NCBI GenBank assembly: GCA_900312665.1
Contig: ONZQ02000013.1
Span: forward strand, 744,001 to 808,000
Origin: Cephalotrichum gorgonifer
Taxonomy: Eukaryota > Ascomycota > Sordariomycetes > Microascales > Microascaceae
Length of the DNA stretch: 64,000 nt
Direction: 5' to 3'
The position numbers and the translations under genes are program-made. Numbering within the stretch: position 1 is the stretch's first letter; every line of letters starts with the position of its first letter. Positions 36,033-46,021 of this stretch are shown in pieces. A model generated the notes under the pieces. That model did no database searches and was not told the origin of the DNA. It saw nothing but the letters and a program-made list of their open reading frames with translations.

Positions 36033-38000
36033 ATGTCGAGCGAGCAGGGCCCGGGCGGCGGAGCCCTTGGAGGCTCGCCCCCCCTGGCCAATACTCAGAA
36101 CGAGCCAATGCAGGATGCCGATGTCGAGAATCGCATGAGCCAGCAACAGGACGATAGCCAAGCTCAGTACGCACAACCATCCCAAGTATCACCTCGCCGG
36201 CTGGAAGATCTCGGCACCCCGGCGGCCGGAACCCCAACTACCACACCCTTCACGCATTCCTATCCATCCGCCCGCTCTTCCAACTCATCAAGCCCCATCA
36301 ACAATTCCTCTTCACAACGTATTGCAAAGCCCCTCGAGCCCCCTGTGACGAAGGCTACGCTGAGCGAACTCGATGTTACCAAAATAATTCACAACCCGAA
36401 GCTCAGACACGACATTAACTTCGACCCGGATCTTCACTTCAGGCCGAACTTGGAAGGCGAGAAAGGGAGGAAGAAGCAAGATAGGGCAAACCAGTTCTGG
36501 CACATGCTGCGGGAACAACTAACGGACTTTGTGGTGGACCGTGATACGTTCCATGCTAAGCACGGACACGGCGATGACTGGTGTCTACCATCCCTACTCA
36601 AAGCGGTCAAGGACATCATCCAGACCCTCGTGCCCCAGCGCGACCGTGTATATCTCGAAGAGGGTCTCAATGTCGGACTTCTCATGCAGCAGTTCAATAG
36701 GGGCGTTGCTGACTTGGAGAAGCTGGCATCTTGGCTGTCGCACGTTCTCAAGTCGCACTGCGCACCGATGCGCGACGAGTGGGTCGACGAGATGTATAAC
36801 GAGCTTAGCGGCGGGAACAAAAATAATGACATGGGCGAACTGGTCAAGGGCATGAGGAGCCTGTTGAGTGTTTTGGAGGCCATGAAGTTGGACGTGGCGA
36901 ACCATCAAATCCGGTGTCTGAGACCCGTTCTTATCGAAGACACGGTTCATTTCGAACAGCGATTCTTCTTCAAGAAGATCGAATCGCGTAAGCTAGATGT
37001 TGGCCCCGCGAAGCTCTGGTACGGAAACGCTTGCGAACGATACTCAGCCCTCCTTACAAATCCCACCAACGCTCAGTCTTTCGGAGACATGACGATATTC
37101 TTCGACGCCCTATCCCGACTCCTCCTGCCATCCGTCGACGAGAAGACGGTGCCGAATACATTCCTTTTCGACGAAGAGCGCATCATGAAGCTCAGGTCCG
37201 ATATGATGGACATCATCAACCTTGAGGTCTGCATGAAGGCGTATGAGGAGATGGAGTTTGGCTACGACGTGGTGTCCGCGCTGCAAGGGCTGGGGGACAG
37301 ACGGAGACCAGGGACCCCTGACTCCGTTTTCAGCGCTTCGACCTCGCTGGCCTCGTCGTCGCGGCCCTCCAGCATGGTCTTGAGCGTTGCTGGTTCGGCG
37401 AATCCGTCGCCACGCTCTTCGATCATAATCCCGTCTCTCCCCGCCCCGGACGCCGGACGGAGCAAGCTGAAGGCGCAGGAACTGTACAGCTCTTTAATAG
37501 CCATCCTCCAAACAGCCCCTGTTTCCACCAAGCCCATGGCTCGGTGGGAGGCGATTGCCCCTGCGATGGCGGTCCAGGTCTTCCGGTTCACCAATGCGCC
37601 ACCACACGCCCTGCCAATGATTGAGCGCAATATCACGTCTCTTGTCTGCGACGTCCACTCTGCCAGGTACCGGGAGCTTGAGGAATACTTCCTCGGCAAG
37701 CTTATTGCAGAGCTTGCGAAGGTTGTAAAACAGTTCCGTGGCCTTTCTGGTGTGAGCCTGTTTACCGTTGCTGCTGGAGGGCGGGTGCAAGGGGGCAGCC
37801 GCGCCTGGGACGGTAACCAGGAGCGAGACGGCGGGTCGATGGCCGGTGACGTCTCCATGCGTGAATCCAGGGAGGATGAAGGCATTGAGGACATGGCCTC
37901 TCGGCTCGCTCATCTCGGGATTCTGCACTGGCGTGTGTGGGGAGCTCTTGCGTATTCGGAGGATGAAGACGTGTCTATGGAGACCCCCGCAGACATCTAA
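36033..38000 (+). CDS. SOK1: Tcp11-domain protein, SOK1 homologue
   Basis: Single exon, 655 residues. The first ~110 residues are Gly/Pro/Ser/Gln-rich and disordered. A long, mostly helical Tcp11 domain follows from about residue 115: PPVTKATLSELDVTKIIHNP, then RHDINFDPDLHFRPNLEGEK and FWHMLREQLTDFV, and later LLSVLEAMKLDVANHQIRCL. A Ser-rich low-complexity insert (about 420-475) interrupts it before ELYSSLIAILQTAP and the last helices. In yeast, SOK1 is a high-copy suppressor of loss of cAMP-dependent kinase activity; the fungal protein is assumed to act in cAMP/PKA-linked growth control. The start ATG (ACCATGTC) is preceded by the pyrimidine-rich leader. Confidence 0.88.
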   Translation: MSSEQGPGGGALGGSPPLANTQNEPMQDADVENRMSQQQDDSQAQYAQPSQVSPRRLEDLGTPAAGTPTTTPFTHSYPSARSSNSSSPINNSSSQRIAKPLEPPVTKATLSELDVTKIIHNPKLRHDINFDPDLHFRPNLEGEKGRKKQDRANQFWHMLREQLTDFVVDRDTFHAKHGHGDDWCLPSLLKAVKDIIQTLVPQRDRVYLEEGLNVGLLMQQFNRGVADLEKLASWLSHVLKSHCAPMRDEWVDEMYNELSGGNKNNDMGELVKGMRSLLSVLEAMKLDVANHQIRCLRPVLIEDTVHFEQRFFFKKIESRKLDVGPAKLWYGNACERYSALLTNPTNAQSFGDMTIFFDALSRLLLPSVDEKTVPNTFLFDEERIMKLRSDMMDIINLEVCMKAYEEMEFGYDVVSALQGLGDRRRPGTPDSVFSASTSLASSSRPSSMVLSVAGSANPSPRSSIIIPSLPAPDAGRSKLKAQELYSSLIAILQTAPVSTKPMARWEAIAPAMAVQVFRFTNAPPHALPMIERNITSLVCDVHSARYRELEEYFLGKLIAELAKVVKQFRGLSGVSLFTVAAGGRVQGGSRAWDGNQERDGGSMAGDVSMRESREDEGIEDMASRLAHLGILHWRVWGALAYSEDEDVSMETPADI

Positions 38001-39390
38001 ACTCACCTCGCCGCACTTCAACCACTGACATCGGCCTTGCTGCGAAGACCTGCCACCGTCTGAGGGCATTCATCGACTCCTCATATCGAACCCCCCGTTC
38101 TCCATACGGCTGTTACAATGCATCTTCTGATCTCTACACCTTTAATATTCCTTGCGGCGGATGCTACTTTTTTCGTCCCTATCCGACCGCGCTCACCTAC
38201 TGCTCTTTTTTCTCCTGTTTTTTCCCTTTGTTTTTGCAGCATTCTGGGCAAACGCCTTCAAACACGGAGTTCTGGCTATAGACTTGGTTGGGCGGAAATA
38301 TCCACATTGATATTTAAACTGCGTTTCTTTTGTTTTCTTCCAGTGTCGAGGATCAATGGCGTTGTGGACGAGGTCCTTCCATCATCACACATACCATTAC
38401 ATCACACCACATACATACCCATCTTGGATGTGTGTAAGGGAGAAAGGGGGGGGATAAGGGCTTGTTGATCGAGTCTTTTTTTTTGGGGGCTGGAGAGGTT
38501 TGCCCTGTATATTTACTGTGGGTGGTGGGTGGTGTGAACTACTACAGATATTCGGCAGTTGATTCGTTCGACCTGTTTCACGGTCGAAGTTGAATCGGGG
38601 GGTGATTGGGAAAGGGGAAGGGGAAGAAAAATGGTTTAGTGGATGAATCACACTCTAGTCGCCTGATTATTGAATACCAAAAGGAGATTGAAGTTGAACC
38701 CAGTGTCCTCTGCTGTACCGGTACGCTCTTGTCTGTCGTCCGTCTTGTTGATCTCTGGTGAGGTAGTGATGTGGGGACGCGTCGTTCTTGGACATTTCTG
38801 GGCAGAGTTATAAGTGAACGCCTTGAGGAGTCCCGTGCAAGGCGGCAGCTCTCACCTCGTTCATGTCTTTGTGGGCATCGTGTTGTATTCTAGTGTTTAT
38901 GGCCGTGGGTACTGCACTCCCTTATTACACCATTTCTGTCTGGAGACCTTCCTTCTTCTTCACCAACACTGTTCTATCCGGAGTAGATATCTCCTCCCCG
39001 GCCCATATGGGCTTGAGCTGCGTGCCTCCCCTGCCCCCCCTTTTCGCCCCTCTCCCCCCCGATTCGGTGGTGACGCGGCGGCTTCTACGTCATACGTGCC
39101 CTTGCTCTCATGGCTCCCATTTGAGTATGAATATGGTGCACATCTATTCGTTAAGTCGAGCGCCCCAATACCGCGCGGCGGCTTCTACTCCATACATGCC
39201 TTTATACCAATGATTTTTGGCTTCCATCGCTCGCATTCGAGTATAAATATGGTATTCATCTATTCGTGAAGGGCGGCCAGCGAGGCCACTGATAGCAACG
39301 GCCGTCCGGGACGAATTCCCGGTAGCATACCACCAGCCTAGCCGGCAGCCGATAACATACGCCCCCATAGTTCTATCTGTACAGGCTCCT
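38001..39390. other. Convergent 3' spacer with tandem repeat
   Basis: 3' flank of SOK1 (+) and of the DSC2-like gene (-). T-rich after the SOK1 stop. Contains the 100-bp tandem repeat at 39075-39271. No gene seen. Confidence 0.5.
39075..39271. repeat. Two-unit imperfect tandem repeat, period 100 bp
   Basis: Units at about 39075-39155 and 39175-39271 both start GCGGCGGCTTCTAC and both end with an AATATGG...CATCTATTCGT stretch. The middles differ by substitutions and a small insertion. Confidence 0.7.
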
Positions 39391-40349
39391 TCATAGGAAC
39401 TGGTTGAATATCTCCCGGCCGACCGTCCCCGTCGCCCTCTGCCCCACGCCCATCTCCCCCCGTCTCTCTCTCCCGGAGGCAGACGCGGAAGCGGACGCCT
39501 CGGCGTCTTCGCCCTCGAGCCGCCTCCTGAGCCCCTCGAACTCGGCGGAGCGCTTCTGCGCCGACGAGCCGACGAGCCAGCCGGGGAGGCGCCACCTCGT
39601 GAGGGCGGGTGGTAGGAGGTCGGAGCGGAAGGAGTAGCCCAGGAGGAAGCCGAGGGGCGCGGTGATGAGGGAGGCGGGGAACTGGAAGAGGGCTAGTTGG
39701 AGGGCGAGGAGGTAGCAGGGGGACTTGTCTGTGAGGGTGAAGCCGGAGGGTTCGGGGTCGGTGGTTGTTGCGCTGTCGGTGGCGGCGGACGCGGACGCGC
39801 CGGGTGTGCCTGTGGAGGGGGAGGGGGACGGGGAGGAGGAGGTGGTGGCGACGTGGTAGCGGTATACGTGGGGTATTATGGCGTGGTACTGGGCCAGGAG
39901 GGCGAAGATGAGGGCGGTCGGGCCGGCGGGGAGGTAGTTGAAGAGGTTGGAGGTGAGGGGCTGGAGGAGGGTGATTAGGAGCGGCGGGATGACGGCCGTG
40001 AAGAGGGATGTGACGATGAGGAATGACTTTGAGGGTTGTGTTAGCAGATGCACATTCAGTCCCAATGGGAAGAAAAAGGGGGGGGGGGGCATACAGCGAA
40101 CTTCCGAGACCCCCACATGCGCTCGACGACCCTCATCTGGTACAGCGTGGCGCAGGCGAAGAGGACCTCACTCGAGTTCACGAAGCAGAGCTGGTACGTG
40201 AGGGTGCGCCATAGCTGGTGGTGGCGCCAGATGTGGGAGTCGGCGAAGATGTAGAAGTAGTGCTTGGCGTCGAAGAGGGTGGCGGCCATCGATGTGCCGA
40301 CGAGGCCGACGACGAGGGAGCGGGTCACCGGGGCGTTGGTGAAGGACAT
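39391..40349 (-). CDS. DSC2: Rhomboid-like membrane protein of the DSC2/UBAC2 family
   Basis: Exons 40349-40095 and 40026-39391; 68-bp intron; 296 residues. The N-terminal half resembles UBAC2/Dsc2: SFTNAPVTRSLVVGLVG, the WRHHQLWRTLTYQLCFVNSS segment, YQMRVVERMWGSRKFA, continued after splicing as SFLIVTSLF. Several membrane helices follow (IPPLLITLLQPL, LIFALLAQYHAIIPHVYRYH, YLLALQLALFQFPASLITAP), separated by a Ser/Pro/Thr-rich loop. Dsc2 is a catalytically dead rhomboid of the Golgi Dsc E3 ligase, which activates SREBP in fungi. I see no C-terminal UBA domain here: the tail is short and Ala/Ser/Arg-rich, so it may instead be a UBA-less relative. The intron contains 12 consecutive C (sense strand). 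Confidence 0.78.
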
Positions 40350-41491
40350 TGCGACGGTTTGGGTGTGCGAGCGTGTCCTTTGATGGGGGTTATAGAGAGG
40401 TTGATGGGATTTAGGTTGGGGTATCGCGTGTATCTGTGGTGGTGGGATCGTCTAGGGCCGCATGCTTTAGACCGCGTGGGAGCATCGGGATCAGGTCAAT
40501 GTTGCGGATGTGTCGTCGGCAGCCAGCGGATTTAAGCAGCCCTCGAATGTTGGAATGGTCTTGTTAACGTGGCATAACAAGACGGTGTTTGTTTAGCTGG
40601 GGCAAACGCTAAAGGAAGAAGGAGAGACGAGAAGTCATGTCGGCCGGCAGAGGTTGTTGGGCTATTACTGACCCACGATCGGTGGTGGGTTAGTTAGTTG
40701 GGTAATGGGCGACGCACGAGTACATCTGGAGCTTGAGGTCGATCGAACTGGACAACTTGCATGACCACATGTTGGCCCCACAGCATGGGCACTTTGATGG
40801 GTGGAAGAGCCCGGCATGGGACCAGTTCGGGGGCAGATCAGCACTGTGAACTCTGCCAGAACAGCGGGCTTAAACCTACTAAACCGCTCTCTTAATGGTT
40901 AACCAGCCTCCTGGAACAGCTCATTTAGACCAACAGGTCGAGTTGAGGCTCAGAGACTACTACGACTACTTCGTATCCCAGCCATCGCGAGCTGCCAGGT
41001 CTGAGCGCAAAAATTAAACATCCCGAGAGCCAACCACAATGCCGTGTGCAACCATGACGTTCCTGTATGCGCATTTGTGATGTCTGGGTTTGGTAACTAC
41101 CACATCCTGCATACCGCATAATAATACTTCCCTTCTTGACCGTGGTCAGCACCGCCCACCAGGACACGCACGCACTCCACGACCTTGGCGAAGCCGAAGC
41201 CGATGCTGACGTCGTTCAACCTTCACTTTTCTAGCTACCCACCCATTCACACCTCCCCATTCCCTCCTGCCACCTTTCTGGCCAGATCACCACCTCGACA
41301 ACACTCGCTCTCGTTACTCTGCACGACTCTGAACCCCCTTCGTCTCTCCCACCCCTTTTTTTTCTGCGAGGAAAACAAAATAGACAGCAAACACCAGACG
41401 CAATATTTCGACGGCGAATAATCATAATACCTAATCGAGCACGACGACCTACTTCAGAACACAATAAACGAGAAAACAACGAACCCTCACG
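40350..41491. promoter_or_regulatory. Divergent promoter region, DSC2-like / cis-prenyltransferase
   Basis: 1.1 kb between divergent start codons. The last 280 bp before the prenyltransferase ATG are C/T- then A-rich, as in a leader. No gene seen. Confidence 0.45.
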
Positions 41492-42801
41492 ATGGCCGAA
41501 CCAATGTCGGCACATATCAAGCAGTGGGTGCTTAGCTCGCCTCCCGCCGAGTGGGCCCTGAGGCAGCTTCGCGAGCTGCTGATCGGTGCCCTCCGTCAAG
41601 GTCCCGTCCCCCAGCACGTCGCATTCGAGATGGACGGGAATCGGCGGTATGCTAGGCGGCACCGGATGGAGACTGTGGAGGGCCACCACCACGGCTTTGA
41701 GGCTCTGGCAAGAGTAAGAGCTCCCCGTCCGCCCTTTAGAGCCGCTCGGCCTCCTCTTCTGTGTCCATCGCCCTTAGCTCCCGGGCTGTTTCCATGCCTG
41801 GCCGCCCTTGCGTGTGTAACTAACAACATCCGGGGAATAGATTCTAGAGGTCTGCTACAAGTGTGGAGTCAAGACAGTCACAGTCTACGCCTTCAGCATT
41901 GAGAACTTCAACCGCCCCAAGTACGAAGTCGACGGCCTGATGGAGATGGCCAAGGTCAAGCTCGAGCAGCTTACGCGTTACGGCGACATCCTCCACCGCT
42001 ACGGCGCCTCGGTTCGTGTCCTAGGCCAACGGAGTCTAATCAGGCCGGATGTGCTCGAGGTCGTGGATAGGGCTATCGAGATGACCAAGGGGAACAATAC
42101 GTGCGTAAAGATCCCCCCTTGCCTTCTCAAGTACCCGACTCATGGGGAGTGGGCACCTGTGCTGACCACCGGATAGGGTTGCTCTCAACATCTGCTTCCC
42201 TTACACCTCGCGCGAAGAAATGACCACGGCCATGCGCTCCACCGTCGAAGAATACCTCACTCCTCCCCTGCCTAAGAGCACGCCCTTCTCGCAGTCACGC
42301 ATCACCCGGACCCTCTTGACCAAGCACCTCGACATGGATCGGAGTGACTCCCTACCCGACATCCCGGATACCTCGTCCGTCCCATCCTCCAAATCGGATG
42401 TGGACGATGACGACGGCTGCGGCTCCTCCTCCTCCACTCTCCCTCCGGGTTCTCCTTCGCCCTCGTACAATGGAGGGAGCGCCCCGTCGCTGCGCAACAC
42501 CCTCCCCAACCCCGAGTCCATAACGGCCGAGACGCTGGACAGGCACATGTACACCGCCGCCGACCCTCCGCTCGACATCTTCGTCCGCACCAGCGGCGTC
42601 GAGCGGCTTAGCGACTTCATGCTGTGGCAGTGCCACCAAGACACGCACATATTCTTCCTCAAGTGCTTCTGGCCCGAGTTTGACCTGAAGCACTTCCTGC
42701 CGGTGCTCATGGAGTGGCAGTGGCGGCAGAAGCAGAAGGCTAGGGACGAATCGCCCGCCAAGGCGGAGAGGTCCGCGAAGGTGCAGAGAGTAGTTGCGTG
42801 A
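41492..42801 (+). CDS. RER2: cis-Prenyltransferase (dehydrodolichyl diphosphate synthase catalytic subunit)
   Basis: Adds isoprene units to farnesyl diphosphate to make the dolichol backbone at the ER or lipid droplets. Exons: 41492-41713, 41841-42100, 42177-42801; introns 127 and 76 bp; 368 residues. Signatures in order: HVAFEMDGNRRYARRH with the catalytic Asp, HHHGFEAL, TVYAFSIENFNRPKYEV, NICFPYTSREE (rejoined across intron 2), and DIFVRTSGVERLSDFMLWQ with the diphosphate-binding RxSG. A Ser/Asp-rich insert with a DVDDDDG stretch (roughly residues 215-270) lies between the last two, making the protein longer than yeast Rer2. RER2 and SRT1 cannot be separated from sequence alone; an NUS1-like partner is not in the window. 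Confidence 0.92.
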
Positions 42802-43646
42802 GGGAGGGGACGGAAAACGCGCGAGCGTGGAAACGTCAACTGATGAGATGAGAGGTCATTTGGCCGCGCTACCTCATGAATTAACGTAGCCTATCTATAC
42901 CCTTAATACCGACCTGTAATTTATAAAGGATACAGGAGGAAACGAAGTCATTGAATGTTTTTTTTTCTTTGGAGACAAGAAAGCTTCACCTATATAATGA
43001 CGTGGGATGGGTGCCGCTGCTGTCCCTGGGCAGGCGTATGAGCTAGGCACTCCAGAGGTTCACACAAGTGCGAGCAGCTGGAGCTGCTCAACACTGATTA
43101 ACTTTCTTCTATCTTATCTTTTATCGGCGGAGATATGTCGGGAAATCTGCTCCCTTCCCCGATTGGCTGTGGCGCCTGGGTGGCAGGGAAGGGGGGGTCC
43201 ACCCAGGCCGCTCTCGCACACCCAAGCAGAAAGTCGCCCACCCCCAGCAATGGCGTAAAGACATGGTCATCTGTGCCGAATCAACCCTCACGACCATCTC
43301 GGCCGTTTTTTATTCCTCTCACTCTTGCCTCGAACCCCTCCACGAAGCCCCCTCTTTCGAACGCGAAAATACATTACAAGATGACATAGGCGGTCCCAAT
43401 CGCACATTTTTTTTAGTTTCGCTTTCCCCATCATCGCTAGCACTGGTGAAGTCCCACGGCGGCGACGAAACCTGGCACCCTCTCTACGACCAGCTTCCAC
43501 AAACACCTCGACACACCTCGACCGACCGAACCGCCGACCAAACTAGCCAAACCCACAACGGCCCTCCCTTTTCCCTCCAGAAGGGGCCTCGAAACAAAAT
43601 ATATCCCTTTCGATTTCCTACCCCATCTGCCACGGTCGAAATCGCC
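42802..43646. other. Spacer and leader before the ING/PHD gene
   Basis: Holds the 3' flank of the prenyltransferase gene and the leader of the ING gene. The ING frame stays open upstream to 43263, but its content (Ser/Thr/His/Pro from a C-rich leader) does not look like protein, so it is treated as untranslated. Confidence 0.5.
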
Positions 43647-46021
43647 ATGAGGTCGCCGGCGGTCGACGCCGCGTCCGGGCGCAGATTACAGCCCGCGCGC
43701 CAGGCGCGAACAAATCCCCATCGTGCCACGGGTCTCCAGAGAACAGGAAGCAGGCGAGGCTCCATCGGCGGGCCGGCTCCAGACCAGCCCATCGACATAT
43801 TCCCCGGAGTTGAGCACTTCGCCGACGCAATCACCGCGCTGCCGAAGGAGCTCGTCCGCCACTTCACCCTCCTCAAGGAGGTCGACGCCAAAAGCTCGGC
43901 GCCGGAGCAGCACCTCCAGGACCTCGTCCAGGCCTGCCTCGACTGCCCTTTCCCCCGGCCGAAAGCCCACGCCGACGCGGCCTCGCCGTCGTCCACAGGC
44001 GGCGCGGCGAGCGCCCAGAACATCGCGAGCACCGTCGCTTTCAACAACCCCGGCCGCCCCCCGACCGCCACTGATGAGGCCTACCGGGCCGCGGTGTACG
44101 ACCAGAGCAATATGCCCCGGCGGCAATTGTTTCTTGGTGCGGCGGCGCGGATAAAGGACATGCTCATGTCCCTCGACGAGAGGAACCACGTCATCTGCAC
44201 CGCAAACGAGGCGCTGCAACGCCAGCTTGCACGCGTCGAAGACATATGGCCACACCTCGAGGCCGAGTTCAGCGAGGAGGCCAAGTGGGGCAGCAACACG
44301 CACTGGGCATACCCGGAGAACAGACTCGGGAAGGCGGCACAGAATGAGCGCCCCCGCCGCGACGGCCAGTCCACCGCGGCTCAGCAGGCAGCGGAAGAGG
44401 CAGCTGCACGGAGTGATGCCCGGAAGCAGGCAGTTCAGGCGAAGAAGAACCAGCGCAACCAGGCACAGGATGACGGCGACGGCGACGGCCGGCAGAAGGC
44501 CGAGGGTGGGAAGAGGGCACAGGGTGCCAAAAGCCGGAAGGTGGCTGAAGCACCGGGGGGCGTCGGTCTGGGGATCACGGCCGGGAGTTCCACAAACGGC
44601 AGCGCCCCCAACCCACCCTCAAAGCGGCGCAAGGTAGAGAAGCCCGTCAACGGCGGCGCTGCTGCCGCGGAACGAGCGATGAGCACCGTGTTCGGAAACG
44701 CGTCCAAGGCGAAGTCTACGACCAGTCCAAGGGGGACACCAGCACCTGATGGGCAGAAGAAACGCAAGGCGCTCCCCTCGGGCCCTACTCAAGTCAAGAA
44801 AAGGTTAGTTTGCCTATCGACCTATCTTTCTACCATCCCGCTCTGGCATGTATACTGACAACTCGGGCGTAACAGTCGAAACGGTACCGCCGGTCCCGCG
44901 TCCGCGGCGGCGTCACCTATCCTAAGCGCCAATCCCGATCCGAGCACCTCCGCCCGAGCCTCTCCGGTCCCACCACTGTCGAGCACCCCCCGCCCGACAT
45001 CGGCACGATCGAAGCCAAACACGTCTCAGGCTGCCCCGGAGCCGAGCAGCAATGCTAATGGGGTGGCGGACAACGGAGGAAATAATAGCAACGGCAAGGC
45101 CAAGCAAGTGTCGTCGGCACCTGATAAACCCAACGGCACGGCACCTGAGACTCCTGATCTAGCCCAGCCGGACAAGTGGCCACAACAAGCTCCCGACGAG
45201 CCAAAGCACGTAGCGCAGCAACCAGAGCCCGCGTCACAGGAAACTTCTGTCCCGGAAGCGGCCACGAAAGAGTCGGATACGAAGGAAGTTGAAACCACCA
45301 CGACCCCGAGCGTGAGTAAGAAGGAGACGCCGAAGCCAGAGCCGTCGGACAAGAAGATCGAGCCTCTCCGTCCCGTGCCGGCGCCCATCACAGCCCCTCC
45401 CGCTACCCACCAGCTATCAGCTGCCCCCGCAGCCGCTACACCACCGACAGTGACGACCAAGAGTGGGCGCGCGAGTAAGCCCTCGACACCCGCGCTGGCA
45501 ACATTCCAAGAGGCCGCCACCGCCCGCTCGAGATCATCCCGTACGACAGCGGATTCGTCCTCGAAGCGCGGGCACAAGAAATCTGCGAGCCAGAGCGTCA
45601 ACAGCGCGGCAGCCCCGGCCGTGCCGCCGGCTGGTAGTGCCCCGGCGGCGAACAACGGGAACGGGACCCGTGCGCGCATACACGAGGACGAGGAGGAGGA
45701 GGGGGAGATCGATGCCGACGAGCCGACGTATTGTTACTGTAACAGCGTGAGCTACGGGGCTATGGTGGCGTGCGACGCGGACGAGTGCGCGAGGGAGTGG
45801 TTCCACTTGGAATGTGTGGGGCTCAAGGTACCGCCCAAGACCAATGGTAAGCTCTCCCTTTACATTTTTCGTTGTTCTGGCCTCTTAGCTATTCTTGCTG
45901 TTTCCGAGTGTTATGGGGACGAGTTACGCTAACGGCTATGTCTGATATAGTTAAATGGTACTGCGAGGACTGTAAAAAGAGGATGAAGATTGGGGAGAAG
46001 AAGGGCGGCGGGGGCCGGTGA
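43647..46021 (+). CDS. ING-family PHD-finger protein (Pho23-like)
   Basis: Chromatin reader subunit; ING proteins bind histone H3K4me3 and serve histone deacetylase (Rpd3L) or acetyltransferase (NuA4/NuA3) complexes. Exons: 43647-44803, 44876-45846, 45951-46021; introns 72 and 104 bp; 732 residues. The ING helical domain begins at about residue 55 (FADAITALPKELVRHFTLLK, then EVDAK) and continues through LDERNHVICTANEAL. A long Lys/Ala/Pro/Ser/Glu-rich disordered middle follows. The C-terminal PHD finger starts YCYCNSVSYGAMVACD and, with REWFHLECVGL and the short last exon (VKWYCEDCKK), supplies a complete Cys4-His-Cys3 set. Because the last Cys pair sits in a 71-nt exon, the finger is complete only after splicing. 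A Pho23-like role is favoured by length and ING domain, not proven. Confidence 0.88.

Noticed and set aside
43263..43646. 128-codon N-terminal extension of the ING/PHD protein
   Set aside because: In frame but with leader-like composition (C-rich, His/Thr/Pro/Ser); the ATG at 43647 directly precedes protein-like sequence.
36033..46021. SOK1, DSC2-like, prenyltransferase and ING genes as a functional cluster
   Set aside because: The genes act in unrelated processes, have mixed orientation and independent spacers; ordinary fungal gene order explains them.
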